From positions 1-7,260 of the forward strand of contig VXOZ01000117.1 in the NCBI GenBank assembly GCA_009839775.1: 7,260 nucleotides of DNA. Reading direction: 5' to 3'. Both the position numbers and the translations under genes were made by a program. This document shows positions 1 through 4,977 of the stretch, piece after piece; the first letter of the stretch is position 1; each line of letters begins with the position of its first letter. This DNA comes from Chloroflexota bacterium (GTDB lineage Bacteria > Chloroflexota > UBA11872 > VXOZ01). Under the pieces are notes generated by a model. The model ran no database searches, was not told the DNA's origin, and saw only the letters and a program-made list of their open reading frames with translations.

Positions 1-68
1 CAAGAGGCGGGGGACAAGCCCCCGCGCTACTTTGATGCGACAGCACTAGGGCTTGTCCCCCGCTCTTG
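1..68. repeat. Large imperfect inverted repeat with 20-bp arms
   Basis: The arms are 1-21 and 49-68. They are exact reverse complements except for one extra G in the left arm (position 6 or 7), and they flank a 27-nt loop. The left arm can also fold locally: GCGGGGG (7-13) pairs with CCCCCGC (19-25) around a 5-nt loop. Two mutually exclusive hairpins are therefore possible. There is no T-run after the right arm, so this is not a classical intrinsic terminator. It could be a REP-like intergenic repeat made of two inverted copies of one unit. Its left end touches the window edge, so it may extend further. Confidence 0.75.
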
Positions 69-99
69 TGCGGTGTGCAGCAGGTTAGGATTCGGATGG

Positions 100-119
100 A
101 CTCCCGCGAAAGCGGGAGT
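100..119. repeat. Short hairpin: 8-bp stem, GAAA loop
   Basis: ACTCCCGC (100-107) pairs perfectly with GCGGGAGT (112-119) around a GAAA tetraloop, which is a stable GNRA-type loop in RNA. Hairpins of this CCCGCGAAAGCGGG type are common interspersed intergenic repeats in many bacterial genomes (general knowledge, not searched). No U-tract follows on either side, so termination is not supported. Confidence 0.65.
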
Positions 120-224
120 GACGAGCCGCCCAAATTCCCTTTCCCGTTCATGACGAAAGTGAGCGACCATGGAACATGATACAGTACCTAGACAAGCCAA
201 CCATGTGCGTGTAAGTAAAGCGCG

Positions 225-237
225 TGAAACTGTTTCA
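225..237. promoter_or_regulatory. Operator-like palindrome upstream of the dioxygenase gene
   Basis: TGAAAC (225-230) and GTTTCA (232-237) form a perfect inverted repeat around a single T. The site ends 7 nt before the Shine-Dalgarno of the next gene, so a bound repressor could block transcription or ribosome access. A possible extended -10 (TG-A-TACAGT, 177-185) lies upstream, without a convincing -35. The half-sites resemble those of LacI-type regulators, but no regulator gene is present here. Confidence 0.35.
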
Positions 238-260
238 TGAAGTCAAGGAGCAGATAACCA

Positions 261-1115
261 ATGGCCGCGTCTCCCGCAACCGAAAAGAAGGTCCTCAGCG
301 ACGACCAAGTAGCCTTCTATCACCGACACGGCTATCTGATTCTCGAAAACGTGCTGTCGGCGGCTGAATTAAAAGGGTTGCAAGATGCCTCCGAACGGCT
401 GCGTGACGAGCGCTCCCGCCTGGGCGGAGACGACAGCCTGGCCGTAATCCAAAACGTGGCGCTCTTCGACGACGCCTTTATGCAAGCCGCCCGTCATCCG
501 GTGATGCTGGGCGCCGTAACCCAACTCATCGGCGAGAACCTGCGCCTGCAGCACTGCAAGCTGAACTGGAAGCCGCCCGCCAAAGGCAAGGGCGAGGTGG
601 GCTGGCACCAGGACTTTCCCTTCTTCCCGCACACAAACTACGATTTGCTGGCATGCATGTTCCTGCTGGATGACGCCGTGCCGGAAAACGGCTGCATGCG
701 CATGATACCGGGCAGCCACCTACGCGGGCCGGTCGACCACTACAACGCTGAGAGCGGCAAGTTTACCGGCCGCTGCACCGAACCCCGCGAGTACGAACAC
801 GACGTGGCGCGCGGCAACGTGGTTGATCTCGTGGTGCCGGCCGGCTCCATGACCATTCACCACTGTTGCATGCTCCACGCCTCGTACCCCAACCACAGCG
901 ACACGCCGCGGCGGGGTCTGGTCTACCAGATCGCCGCCGGTGATAGCATCCAACTCGGCGGCAACCTGCACAAGGTGTGGCCCATCTGGCTCCAGGGCGA
1001 AAACCCCTTGCAGGCCCGCATCGGCAACCACACAGTGTACCGGCTCAGCCAGCAGATCACGAACGTCGGCGGCCTAGAACCCAGCGCCGACTGGCAGAAA
1101 GTCACCCAGGACTAG
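261..1115 (+). CDS. Phytanoyl-CoA dioxygenase (PhyH) family protein
   Basis: This is a 284-aa non-haem Fe(II)/2-oxoglutarate oxygenase that probably hydroxylates a small organic substrate in the cytoplasm. The double-stranded beta-helix signature is complete. Residues 115-118 read WHQD, giving iron ligands H116 and D118. The distal ligand is best placed at H206 (motif LHAS). R217 or R218, 11-12 residues later, would bind the 2-oxoglutarate carboxylate, with the same spacing as in human PAHX. The segment around NGCMRMIPGSH (143-153) is typical of bacterial PhyH proteins. The length is normal for the family and no signal peptide is seen. The ATG start is supported by AAGGAG at 245-250, 10 nt upstream. 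The gene stands alone: its 3' neighbour is convergent. The family covers phytanoyl-CoA, ectoine and many unknown substrates, and the substrate cannot be assigned here. Confidence 0.9.
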   Translation: MAASPATEKKVLSDDQVAFYHRHGYLILENVLSAAELKGLQDASERLRDERSRLGGDDSLAVIQNVALFDDAFMQAARHPVMLGAVTQLIGENLRLQHCKLNWKPPAKGKGEVGWHQDFPFFPHTNYDLLACMFLLDDAVPENGCMRMIPGSHLRGPVDHYNAESGKFTGRCTEPREYEHDVARGNVVDLVVPAGSMTIHHCCMLHASYPNHSDTPRRGLVYQIAAGDSIQLGGNLHKVWPIWLQGENPLQARIGNHTVYRLSQQITNVGGLEPSADWQKVTQD

Positions 1116-1165
1116 ACGCAGGTGCTAGTTGGAGTGCTTGCAAGGAATGAACGTTCGAATGCTCC

Positions 1166-1192
1166 TGTCATTCCGAGCGCAGCGAGGAATCT
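1166..1192 (+). repeat. Interspersed intergenic repeat, copy 1
   Basis: This stretch starts TGTCATTCCGAG and ends GAGGAATCT, with outer arms ATTCC (1170-1174) and GGAAT (1186-1190) that can pair. Similar short elements are scattered between genes in many bacterial genomes (from memory, not searched). A diverged copy in the same orientation lies at 4787-4815. The rest of the 249-bp gap 1116-1364 shows nothing I can support. Two short plus-strand ORFs cross it by reading through this repeat, and neither has a recognisable domain. Confidence 0.55.
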
Positions 1193-1364
1193 GGGGGCCG
1201 GACTTGACAAATTCAAGAACCAAGGTCTACTCCGACGTCATCTCGTTCTTGGACATAGAAACGGTGTACGTCAGATTGAAGGCGACGGCGATCATCTCCG
1301 TGCATGGTCATGTCGGCTTGAAGCTATTGCATCCATTCAAGTAAGTCATGCGGGGTTCTGTTAG

Positions 1365-1667
1365 TCATTTTGGCGCTCCCGGTCCTGCTGCGGCCTGAAG
1401 TCTGAGTCCCAGGGCGCGCACCACCTTCAGCACGGTGGCGAACTCCGGGTTGCCATCGGCTGACAGAGACTTGTATAGGCTCTCCCTACCCAGCCCCGCG
1501 TCCTGCGCCACCACTGCCATTTTTCTAGCGCGGGCGATATCTCCGAGGCTCGCCATGATCAGGCTCAGGTCACCCTCTTCCAGCGCGACGTTCAGGTATG
1601 CCGCCATGTCCTCCTCGGTCTCCAGATGCTCCGCCGGATCCCACGGCCTTGTCTGCGTCTTTGCCAT
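1365..1667 (-). CDS. Type II antitoxin, HI1420/COG3636 family HTH protein
   Basis: This 100-aa antitoxin should bind and neutralise the toxin encoded just upstream and repress their shared promoter. The N-terminal WDPAEHL (8-14) and the ED-x-x-AYL segment (19-25) are hallmarks of the addiction-module antidote family. Residues about 50-69 form a Cro/CI-type helix-turn-helix ending in GRESLYKSLS. The C-terminal segment GNPEFATVLKVVRALGLRL (72-90) is the family's second signature. Length is typical. The start is well defined: AGGAGG (minus strand, 1678-1673) lies 5 nt before the ATG. Only 9 nt separate the toxin stop from this start, and the stop overlaps the Shine-Dalgarno, so translational coupling is likely. 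Gene order is toxin first, as in higBA. Confidence 0.9.
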   Translation of the reverse strand: MAKTQTRPWDPAEHLETEEDMAAYLNVALEEGDLSLIMASLGDIARARKMAVVAQDAGLGRESLYKSLSADGNPEFATVLKVVRALGLRLQAAAGPGAPK

Positions 1668-1680
1668 AGCTGCCTCCTAG
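1668..1680 (-). promoter_or_regulatory. Strong antitoxin RBS overlapping the toxin stop
   Basis: On the minus strand AGGAGG (1678-1673) is a full match to the anti-Shine-Dalgarno core, 5 nt from the antitoxin ATG (1667). The toxin stop TAG (1679-1677) shares two bases with it. A ribosome finishing the toxin is therefore placed directly at the antitoxin start. Confidence 0.8.
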
Positions 1681-1967
1681 AGTCCTCTAGCGAGCTCCAG
1701 CGCCCTTCGTATGTCCTGTTCTTGACTATCCTTGTCGCCTCCAGCCAGAAGAACGACCAGGGCCTCTCCTCTCTGCGCAAAGTACACCCGGTAGCCGGGT
1801 CCGTAGTCGATCCGAATCTCGGATATTCCCTCTCCGACCGGCCTCACGTCGCCGGGGTTGCCCAGTGACAACCGCCGGATGCGGCTGTCGATTCTCACCC
1901 TTGCTTGCCTGTCCCTAAGCCGTCTGAACCAGCGGGCGTAGACCTCGGTCTGGCGAATCTCGACCAT
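1677..1967 (-). CDS. Type II toxin, RelE/HigB-like (HI1419, COG3657, Gp49-like)
   Basis: This 96-aa protein belongs to the RelE/ParE-type 'addiction module killer' family, expected to act as a ribosome-dependent mRNA endonuclease; activity is inferred from family only. The diagnostic block is residues 39-93: GDVRPVGEGISEIRIDYGPGYRVYF, then LLAGGDKDSQEQDI and RALELA. Basic residues are plentiful in the N-terminal helices (R12-R32), as expected for an RNA-contacting surface. I start it at ATG 1967 because MVEIRQT is the usual family N-terminus. A TTG 12 codons upstream (2003) would add a non-conserved MCPKYPVAYNTV and would fall inside the putative -35 box. No Shine-Dalgarno precedes ATG 1967. 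Instead a -10-like box lies 6 nt upstream, suggesting a leaderless transcript. The upstream same-strand dehydrogenase gene ends 81 bp away. Confidence 0.88.
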   Translation of the reverse strand: MVEIRQTEVYARWFRRLRDRQARVRIDSRIRRLSLGNPGDVRPVGEGISEIRIDYGPGYRVYFAQRGEALVVLLAGGDKDSQEQDIRRALELARGL

Positions 1968-1973
1968 TACCGT

Positions 1974-2003
1974 ATTGTAGGCCACAGGATACTTAGGACA
2001 CAA
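1974..2003 (-). promoter_or_regulatory. Putative TA operon promoter with direct repeats in the spacer
   Basis: On the minus strand TTGTGT (2003-1998) and TACAAT (1979-1974) form a -35/-10 pair with an 18-bp spacer. TACAAT matches the consensus at 5 of 6 positions; the -35 matches only TTG. Transcription would start near 1967, the A of the toxin ATG. Two near-identical 7-mers, GTGTCCT (2001-1995) and GTATCCT (1992-1986), lie 9 bp apart between the boxes and could be antitoxin binding sites. This is assignment by eye only. Confidence 0.45.
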
Positions 2004-2048
2004 GGCGCCTTTTGCGGGCTCGTTAGCTCACTATTCTGACAAGAGCAC

Positions 2049-3143
2049 TCAAACGTGCACCGCTCTGCCGTGATCCACGGACTCGTACGCCGCTTCCACC
2101 AACTCTAAGGCGCGTACGCCGTCCTCCCAATCGGGCTTCGCGGGCACCCCGGTAACGATCCCTTCTAAGAAGGCACGTAGCTGGATCTCAAAGGGGTCGC
2201 CGCCTTCTAGGTCTACCGGCTCCCAGCCGGTCATGGGGTCGGCCTGGAGTTGGGTGGGATCGTAGCGGAAGCCGGGGGTATTGGCCTGGAGCTGCTGGTG
2301 CATGGCGTTGAAGCTGAAGATCAAGCTGCCGTCTTCACCGTCGATCTCGAAATACGGCACCTCTTCGTGCTTGCGCCGCGCCCAGGAGACGAATACGTCG
2401 CCCAACGCGCCGTTGGCAAAGCGCATCTGCACCGTGGCCGCGTCTTCTACCTCCGCGCGAAAGCGTTCGCCTTCCGCAGTTTCCCGCTCTGAATAGACCG
2501 TTGTCATGTCACACGAGACACGCACGATGGGGCCGATCATCCAGCCGAGCAGATCGAAGAAGTGCGCCATCATATCGTGTACGATGCCGCCGCCCGCCTC
2601 GGCTTTCTGGTAGAACCAGGCTGGACGGTTCTCCACCCGCTGGGGTACAAAGTAGCCAAAAACCCCGCGCACATGGAGAATGCGGCCGAGTACGCCGGAG
2701 GCGATGATCTCCTTGGCCTTAGACGTGCCGCCCTGGAAACGCATGTTCTGCACAATGCCGTGATGCACGCCGGCCTGACGCGCCGCGCGCAGGAGATAGC
2801 GCCCTTCGGAGGCGGTATTTGTCAGCGGTTTATCCGTGTAGACGTGCTTGCCGTTCTGGATTGCCCGCAAGAGCGGCGTGAAGTGCAAGCGGTTGACGAG
2901 GCAGTTATCGATTACGTTGATGTCAGGGTCGTCGATGAAGCTCTCCAGGTCGGTGCTCGTCTTGGCCGCGCCGCATGTCTCCGCGAGCAGAGAGACCTTC
3001 ACCGGGTCACGCCCATAGAGGGCAACCGCCACATTGTGGCGCTCGCCATCGATCACTAAGCCCTTCTCTTGAATCGACCGCAGCGCCGTGCTGTGCAGTT
3101 GCGCCATACGTCCGGTGCCGAGTACCCCGACGGTTAGGTCCAT
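2049..3143 (-). CDS. Gfo/Idh/MocA family NAD(P)-dependent oxidoreductase
   Basis: This 364-aa cytoplasmic dehydrogenase probably oxidises or reduces a sugar, inositol or related polyol. The N-terminal Rossmann fold starts immediately (VGVLGTGRMA, residues 5-14, the GxGxxA nucleotide loop). The family EKP motif appears as DKP (104-106). The substrate-binding C-terminal domain carries GGGIVHDMMAHFFDLLGW (184-201), giving the catalytic-type D190 and H194 pair. Length is typical. I prefer ATG 3143 over the upstream in-frame ATG 3161. GGAGG (minus strand, 3159-3155) lies 11 nt before 3143, while no Shine-Dalgarno precedes 3161, and MDLTVGVLG is the usual family beginning. A -10-like TATACT (minus, 3199-3194) lies about 50 bp upstream without a good -35. 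The gene is divergent from the EamA permease. Substrate unknown. Confidence 0.9.
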   Translation of the reverse strand: MDLTVGVLGTGRMAQLHSTALRSIQEKGLVIDGERHNVAVALYGRDPVKVSLLAETCGAAKTSTDLESFIDDPDINVIDNCLVNRLHFTPLLRAIQNGKHVYTDKPLTNTASEGRYLLRAARQAGVHHGIVQNMRFQGGTSKAKEIIASGVLGRILHVRGVFGYFVPQRVENRPAWFYQKAEAGGGIVHDMMAHFFDLLGWMIGPIVRVSCDMTTVYSERETAEGERFRAEVEDAATVQMRFANGALGDVFVSWARRKHEEVPYFEIDGEDGSLIFSFNAMHQQLQANTPGFRYDPTQLQADPMTGWEPVDLEGGDPFEIQLRAFLEGIVTGVPAKPDWEDGVRALELVEAAYESVDHGRAVHV

Positions 3144-3154
3144 TGGTGTGATTT

Positions 3155-3160
3155 CCTCCA
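3155..3160 (-). promoter_or_regulatory. RBS deciding the dehydrogenase start
   Basis: TGGAGG on the minus strand overlaps the alternative ATG at 3161 and lies 11 nt before ATG 3143. It therefore favours the shorter protein. Confidence 0.5.
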
Positions 3161-3213
3161 TACTCGAGTAGTGGTTGCCGTAGTGTGCTCTTAAGTATAA
3201 CGAAGAGGCCGGT

Positions 3214-3223
3214 CAATCGATTG
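3214..3223. promoter_or_regulatory. Palindrome in the divergent intergenic region
   Basis: CAATCGATTG is a perfect 10-bp palindrome between the divergent dehydrogenase and permease genes. Its core AATCGATT fits the AAnCGnTT pattern of LacI-family operators. At 10 bp it could occur by chance. Confidence 0.2.
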
Positions 3224-3264
3224 CGCGCGAAGCTGAGACGAATTCCGCAGCGTGTAGGCAGGTT

Positions 3265-3273
3265 TGCTATAGT
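3265..3273 (+). promoter_or_regulatory. Putative extended -10 promoter for the permease gene
   Basis: TG-C-TATAGT is an extended -10 element with 5 of 6 matches in the hexamer. No good -35 is seen at the proper spacing, which extended -10 promoters can tolerate. The predicted 5' leader of the permease mRNA would be about 90 nt. Confidence 0.4.
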
Positions 3274-3368
3274 TGCATGGAAAGCGTGCCGGTTGCTCTG
3301 CTGTGTGTCAGTTGCGGGCAGCGGCGCGTTGTTCCAAGCACATCTCGGGGCCAAAGGAGACGGAGAGC

Positions 3369-3797
3369 GTGGGATCAGGCATGGCGCTGTGGTTTTGGAT
3401 TGGCGTGGCCTTTGTGTCGTGGGGTCTGGCGTCGTTCTTCGGCAAGCTGGTGGCGCCCTATTTTGGCGCGCCGTATCTGGTCTGGGTGCGGAGCATCATC
3501 ACCGTTGTGCTCCTCTTGCCGCTGGTGTGGGCCCAACGCCACAACTCGATCTCGATTACGCCAACGTGGCAGACTTGGGCGCTGGTCTTCCTTGTCACCG
3601 CGTTCACGGCCAGCGCCGTCATCGGCTTCTACAACGGCTTGCGCCTCGGGGACGCCTCGCTGGTAACCCCCGCCAGCGGCACGTATCCGGTGCTGACGGC
3701 GATACTGGCAGTGATCTTCCTCGGCGAACAGATCACGTTCACGCGGGCAATGGGCATCTTCTTCGCGGTGTTGGGTATTGTCTTCCTGACGCGGTAG
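3369..3797 (+). CDS. Half-size EamA/DMT-type membrane permease
   Basis: This protein of about 140 aa sits in the inner membrane and has a single EamA (drug/metabolite transporter) domain. Counting from the internal ATG 3381, five hydrophobic segments are visible at about residues 3-27, 31-51, 64-88, 92-115 and 119-137. The block GFYNGLRLGDASLVTPASGTYPVLTAILAVIFLGE (82-116) is the characteristic EamA C-terminal half. Full DMT exporters have ten helices, so this one would have to dimerise, as known for small proteins of the COG2510 and SMR kinds. Start: GTG 3369 has AAAGGAG (3353-3359) at 9 nt, while ATG 3381 (138 aa) matches the usual family N-terminus but has the same site 21 nt away. A much longer reading from TTG 3273 adds a Cys- and Arg-rich stretch unlike the family. 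Substrate unknown. Confidence 0.8.
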   Translation: MGSGMALWFWIGVAFVSWGLASFFGKLVAPYFGAPYLVWVRSIITVVLLLPLVWAQRHNSISITPTWQTWALVFLVTAFTASAVIGFYNGLRLGDASLVTPASGTYPVLTAILAVIFLGEQITFTRAMGIFFAVLGIVFLTR

Positions 3798-3843
3798 TAC
3801 CCTTGCCAGAGGGCAAGAAGAGCTCCTGAGGCCCGCTCTTATC

Positions 3844-3864
3844 CCCTCTCCCTCAGGGAGAGGG
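3844..3864. repeat. GC-rich hairpin repeat, 9-bp stem
   Basis: CCCTCTCCC (3844-3852) pairs perfectly with GGGAGAGGG (3856-3864) around a TCA loop, followed by GGGTGAGGGGG at 3868-3878. This combination is a familiar interspersed intergenic repeat in many bacterial genomes (from memory). It lies 46 bp after the permease stop and could slow transcription, but no T-tract follows it on the plus strand and no such tract appears on the minus side. Confidence 0.65.
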
Positions 3865-3914
3865 CCAGGGTGAGGGGGAAAGTGGCACGGACTCGATTGC
3901 AGCCCCGTGTGAAC

Positions 3915-3933
3915 TACAATTGTCGTGACAATT
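3915..3933. promoter_or_regulatory. Operator-like palindrome overlapping a -10-like box upstream of the SDR gene
   Basis: AATTGTC (3918-3924) and GACAATT (3927-3933) form a perfect inverted repeat with a 2-nt centre. TACAAT (3915-3920) is a 5-of-6 match to a -10 box and overlaps the left arm, so a bound repressor would exclude polymerase. No good -35 is present at 16-18 bp. The TTGTC/GACAA half-sites resemble GntR-type operators; the regulator is not in the window. Confidence 0.4.
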
Positions 3934-3965
3934 CCACTTCAAAAACAAAAAGGAACTCTTGAGCC

Positions 3966-4727
3966 ATGAAGCTGGCAGACAAAGTAGCAGTCATCACCGG
4001 CGCAGGGTCCGGCATTGGGTACGAAATGTCCACGCTCTTCGCCCGGGAAGGCGCCACCATCATGGGCGCCGACGTGGACGCGGACGGCCTCGCCAATACG
4101 GCAAAGGCGGTGGAGGAGATCGGCCGCCCCATGCGCACGTTCATCGCCGACGTGACCGATCCCACCGCCGTGGAACACCTCATGGCCGAGACCATGGAAG
4201 CTTTCGGCAGCATCGACATCCTCTGCAACAACGCCGGCATCGGCCACGTGGGCAGCGTGCTGGAGGTCACCCCCGAGGAGTGGGACCGCGTGATGGCCGT
4301 GAACGTGCGCGGCGTCTGGCTGGGCTGCAAGTACGCCGTGCCCTACATGCTCGCCCAGGGCGGCGGCATCATCGTGAATACGGCCTCCGTGGCGGGACAG
4401 GTCGGCCTGCCCAAACGCGCCGTCTATAGCGCGTCCAAAGGCGCGGTGATCGCCCTCACGAAACAGGTCGCCATCGAGTACGTAGCCGACAACATCCGCG
4501 TGAATTGCGTCTGCCCGGGCACGGTGGAAACACCCTGGGTCCAACGCCTCCTCGCAATTGAGGACGACCCCGCCGCCGCTATGGAAAACCTGCGCCTGCG
4601 CCAACCCATGGGCCGCCTCGGCCAACCCGACGAGGTCGCCAAAGCCGCCCTCTACCTCGCCTCCGACGCCGCGGAGTTCATCACCGGCACGGAGTTAGTA
4701 ATCGACGGCGGCCTCACCGCCCGGTAG
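3966..4727 (+). CDS. Classical short-chain dehydrogenase/reductase (SDR)
   Basis: This 253-aa cytoplasmic NAD(P)-dependent alcohol/ketone oxidoreductase has every classical SDR motif. The cofactor loop TGAGSGIG is at residues 11-18, D62 sits in ADVTD, NNAG is at 88-91, and the catalytic tetrad is N113, S141, Y154 and K158 (YSASK). PG follows at 184-185, and the C-terminus ends in IDGGLTAR. An acidic residue after beta-2 (D36 in GADVDAD) favours NAD(H) over NADP(H). Length is normal. AAAGGAA at 3949-3955 supports the ATG start, with AGGA 11 nt upstream. Proteins of this shape are often named after 3-oxoacyl-ACP reductase or glucose dehydrogenase, but the substrate cannot be read from sequence. 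It is followed by an AT-richer region of different character. Confidence 0.92.
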   Translation: MKLADKVAVITGAGSGIGYEMSTLFAREGATIMGADVDADGLANTAKAVEEIGRPMRTFIADVTDPTAVEHLMAETMEAFGSIDILCNNAGIGHVGSVLEVTPEEWDRVMAVNVRGVWLGCKYAVPYMLAQGGGIIVNTASVAGQVGLPKRAVYSASKGAVIALTKQVAIEYVADNIRVNCVCPGTVETPWVQRLLAIEDDPAAAMENLRLRQPMGRLGQPDEVAKAALYLASDAAEFITGTELVIDGGLTAR

Positions 4728-4786
4728 CAAACGTCTAATCGGCCAAAGTGCCTTCTCACCAAGGCTTGTGAAGAACCGTATCCCAC

Positions 4787-4815
4787 TGTCATTTCGAGTG
4801 AAACGACGATGGATC
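4787..4815 (+). repeat. Interspersed intergenic repeat, diverged copy 2
   Basis: The segment begins TGTCATTTCGAGTGAAACGA and aligns by eye with 1166-1192: TGTCATT-Y-CGAG-Y-G is shared, then the two diverge. Orientation is the same. It lies in the 250-bp gap between the SDR and DUF262 genes and marks the approximate edge of the composition change. Confidence 0.4.
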
Positions 4816-4930
4816 GCTAAATTGCCTTATGAAGGTCAAAGCCCTAGTCCATGAGAGCAAAATGGAGTACAGAAGTCAATGTGTTGAATCCACTAGCCCA
4901 CGATTAGTTGTGATACGACCCAAACTTCTA

Positions 4931-4971
4931 TTACGATTGCTCAGGAATCTTCTATAGTTCAAGCATTGGAG
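4931..4971 (+). promoter_or_regulatory. Putative promoter and RBS of the DUF262 gene
   Basis: TATAGT (4953-4958) is a 5-of-6 match to a -10 box, with a weak TTACGA (4931-4936) 16 bp upstream. GGAG (4968-4971) lies 6 nt before ATG 4978. An in-frame TTG at 4966 has no Shine-Dalgarno of its own and overlaps this site, so ATG 4978 is preferred. Confidence 0.4.
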
Positions 4972-4977
4972 CTGCCT

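Noticed and set aside
1122..1364. Two overlapping plus-strand ORFs of 71 and 80 aa
   Set aside because: Both start in or run through the intergenic repeat at 1166-1192, have no good ribosome site, and their peptides have no recognisable domain. A decayed gene remnant cannot be excluded but is not supported.
2562..3059. 165-aa open frame on the plus strand
   Set aside because: It is antisense to the Gfo/Idh/MocA gene, with no recognisable domain and no ribosome site.
3273..3368. N-terminal extension of the permease from TTG 3273
   Set aside because: The added stretch is polar, Cys- and Arg-rich and unlike the family, and the TTG lies inside the putative -10 box.
3185..3829. 214-aa plus-strand frame over the permease gene
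   Set aside because: It reads the permease sequence in another frame. The true frame shows five hydrophobic helices and the EamA signature.
3844..3878. Rho-independent terminator after the permease gene
   Set aside because: The stem is strong, but it is followed by G-rich sequence and not a T-run, and it matches a common repeat type.
3939..4625. 228-aa open frame on the minus strand
   Set aside because: It is fully antisense to the SDR gene, whose motifs are all intact. Its His/Ala/Gly-rich composition is typical of antisense frames in GC-rich genes.
4966..4977. TTG start of the DUF262 gene
   Set aside because: No Shine-Dalgarno lies upstream of it, and GGAG at 4968-4971 is correctly spaced for ATG 4978.
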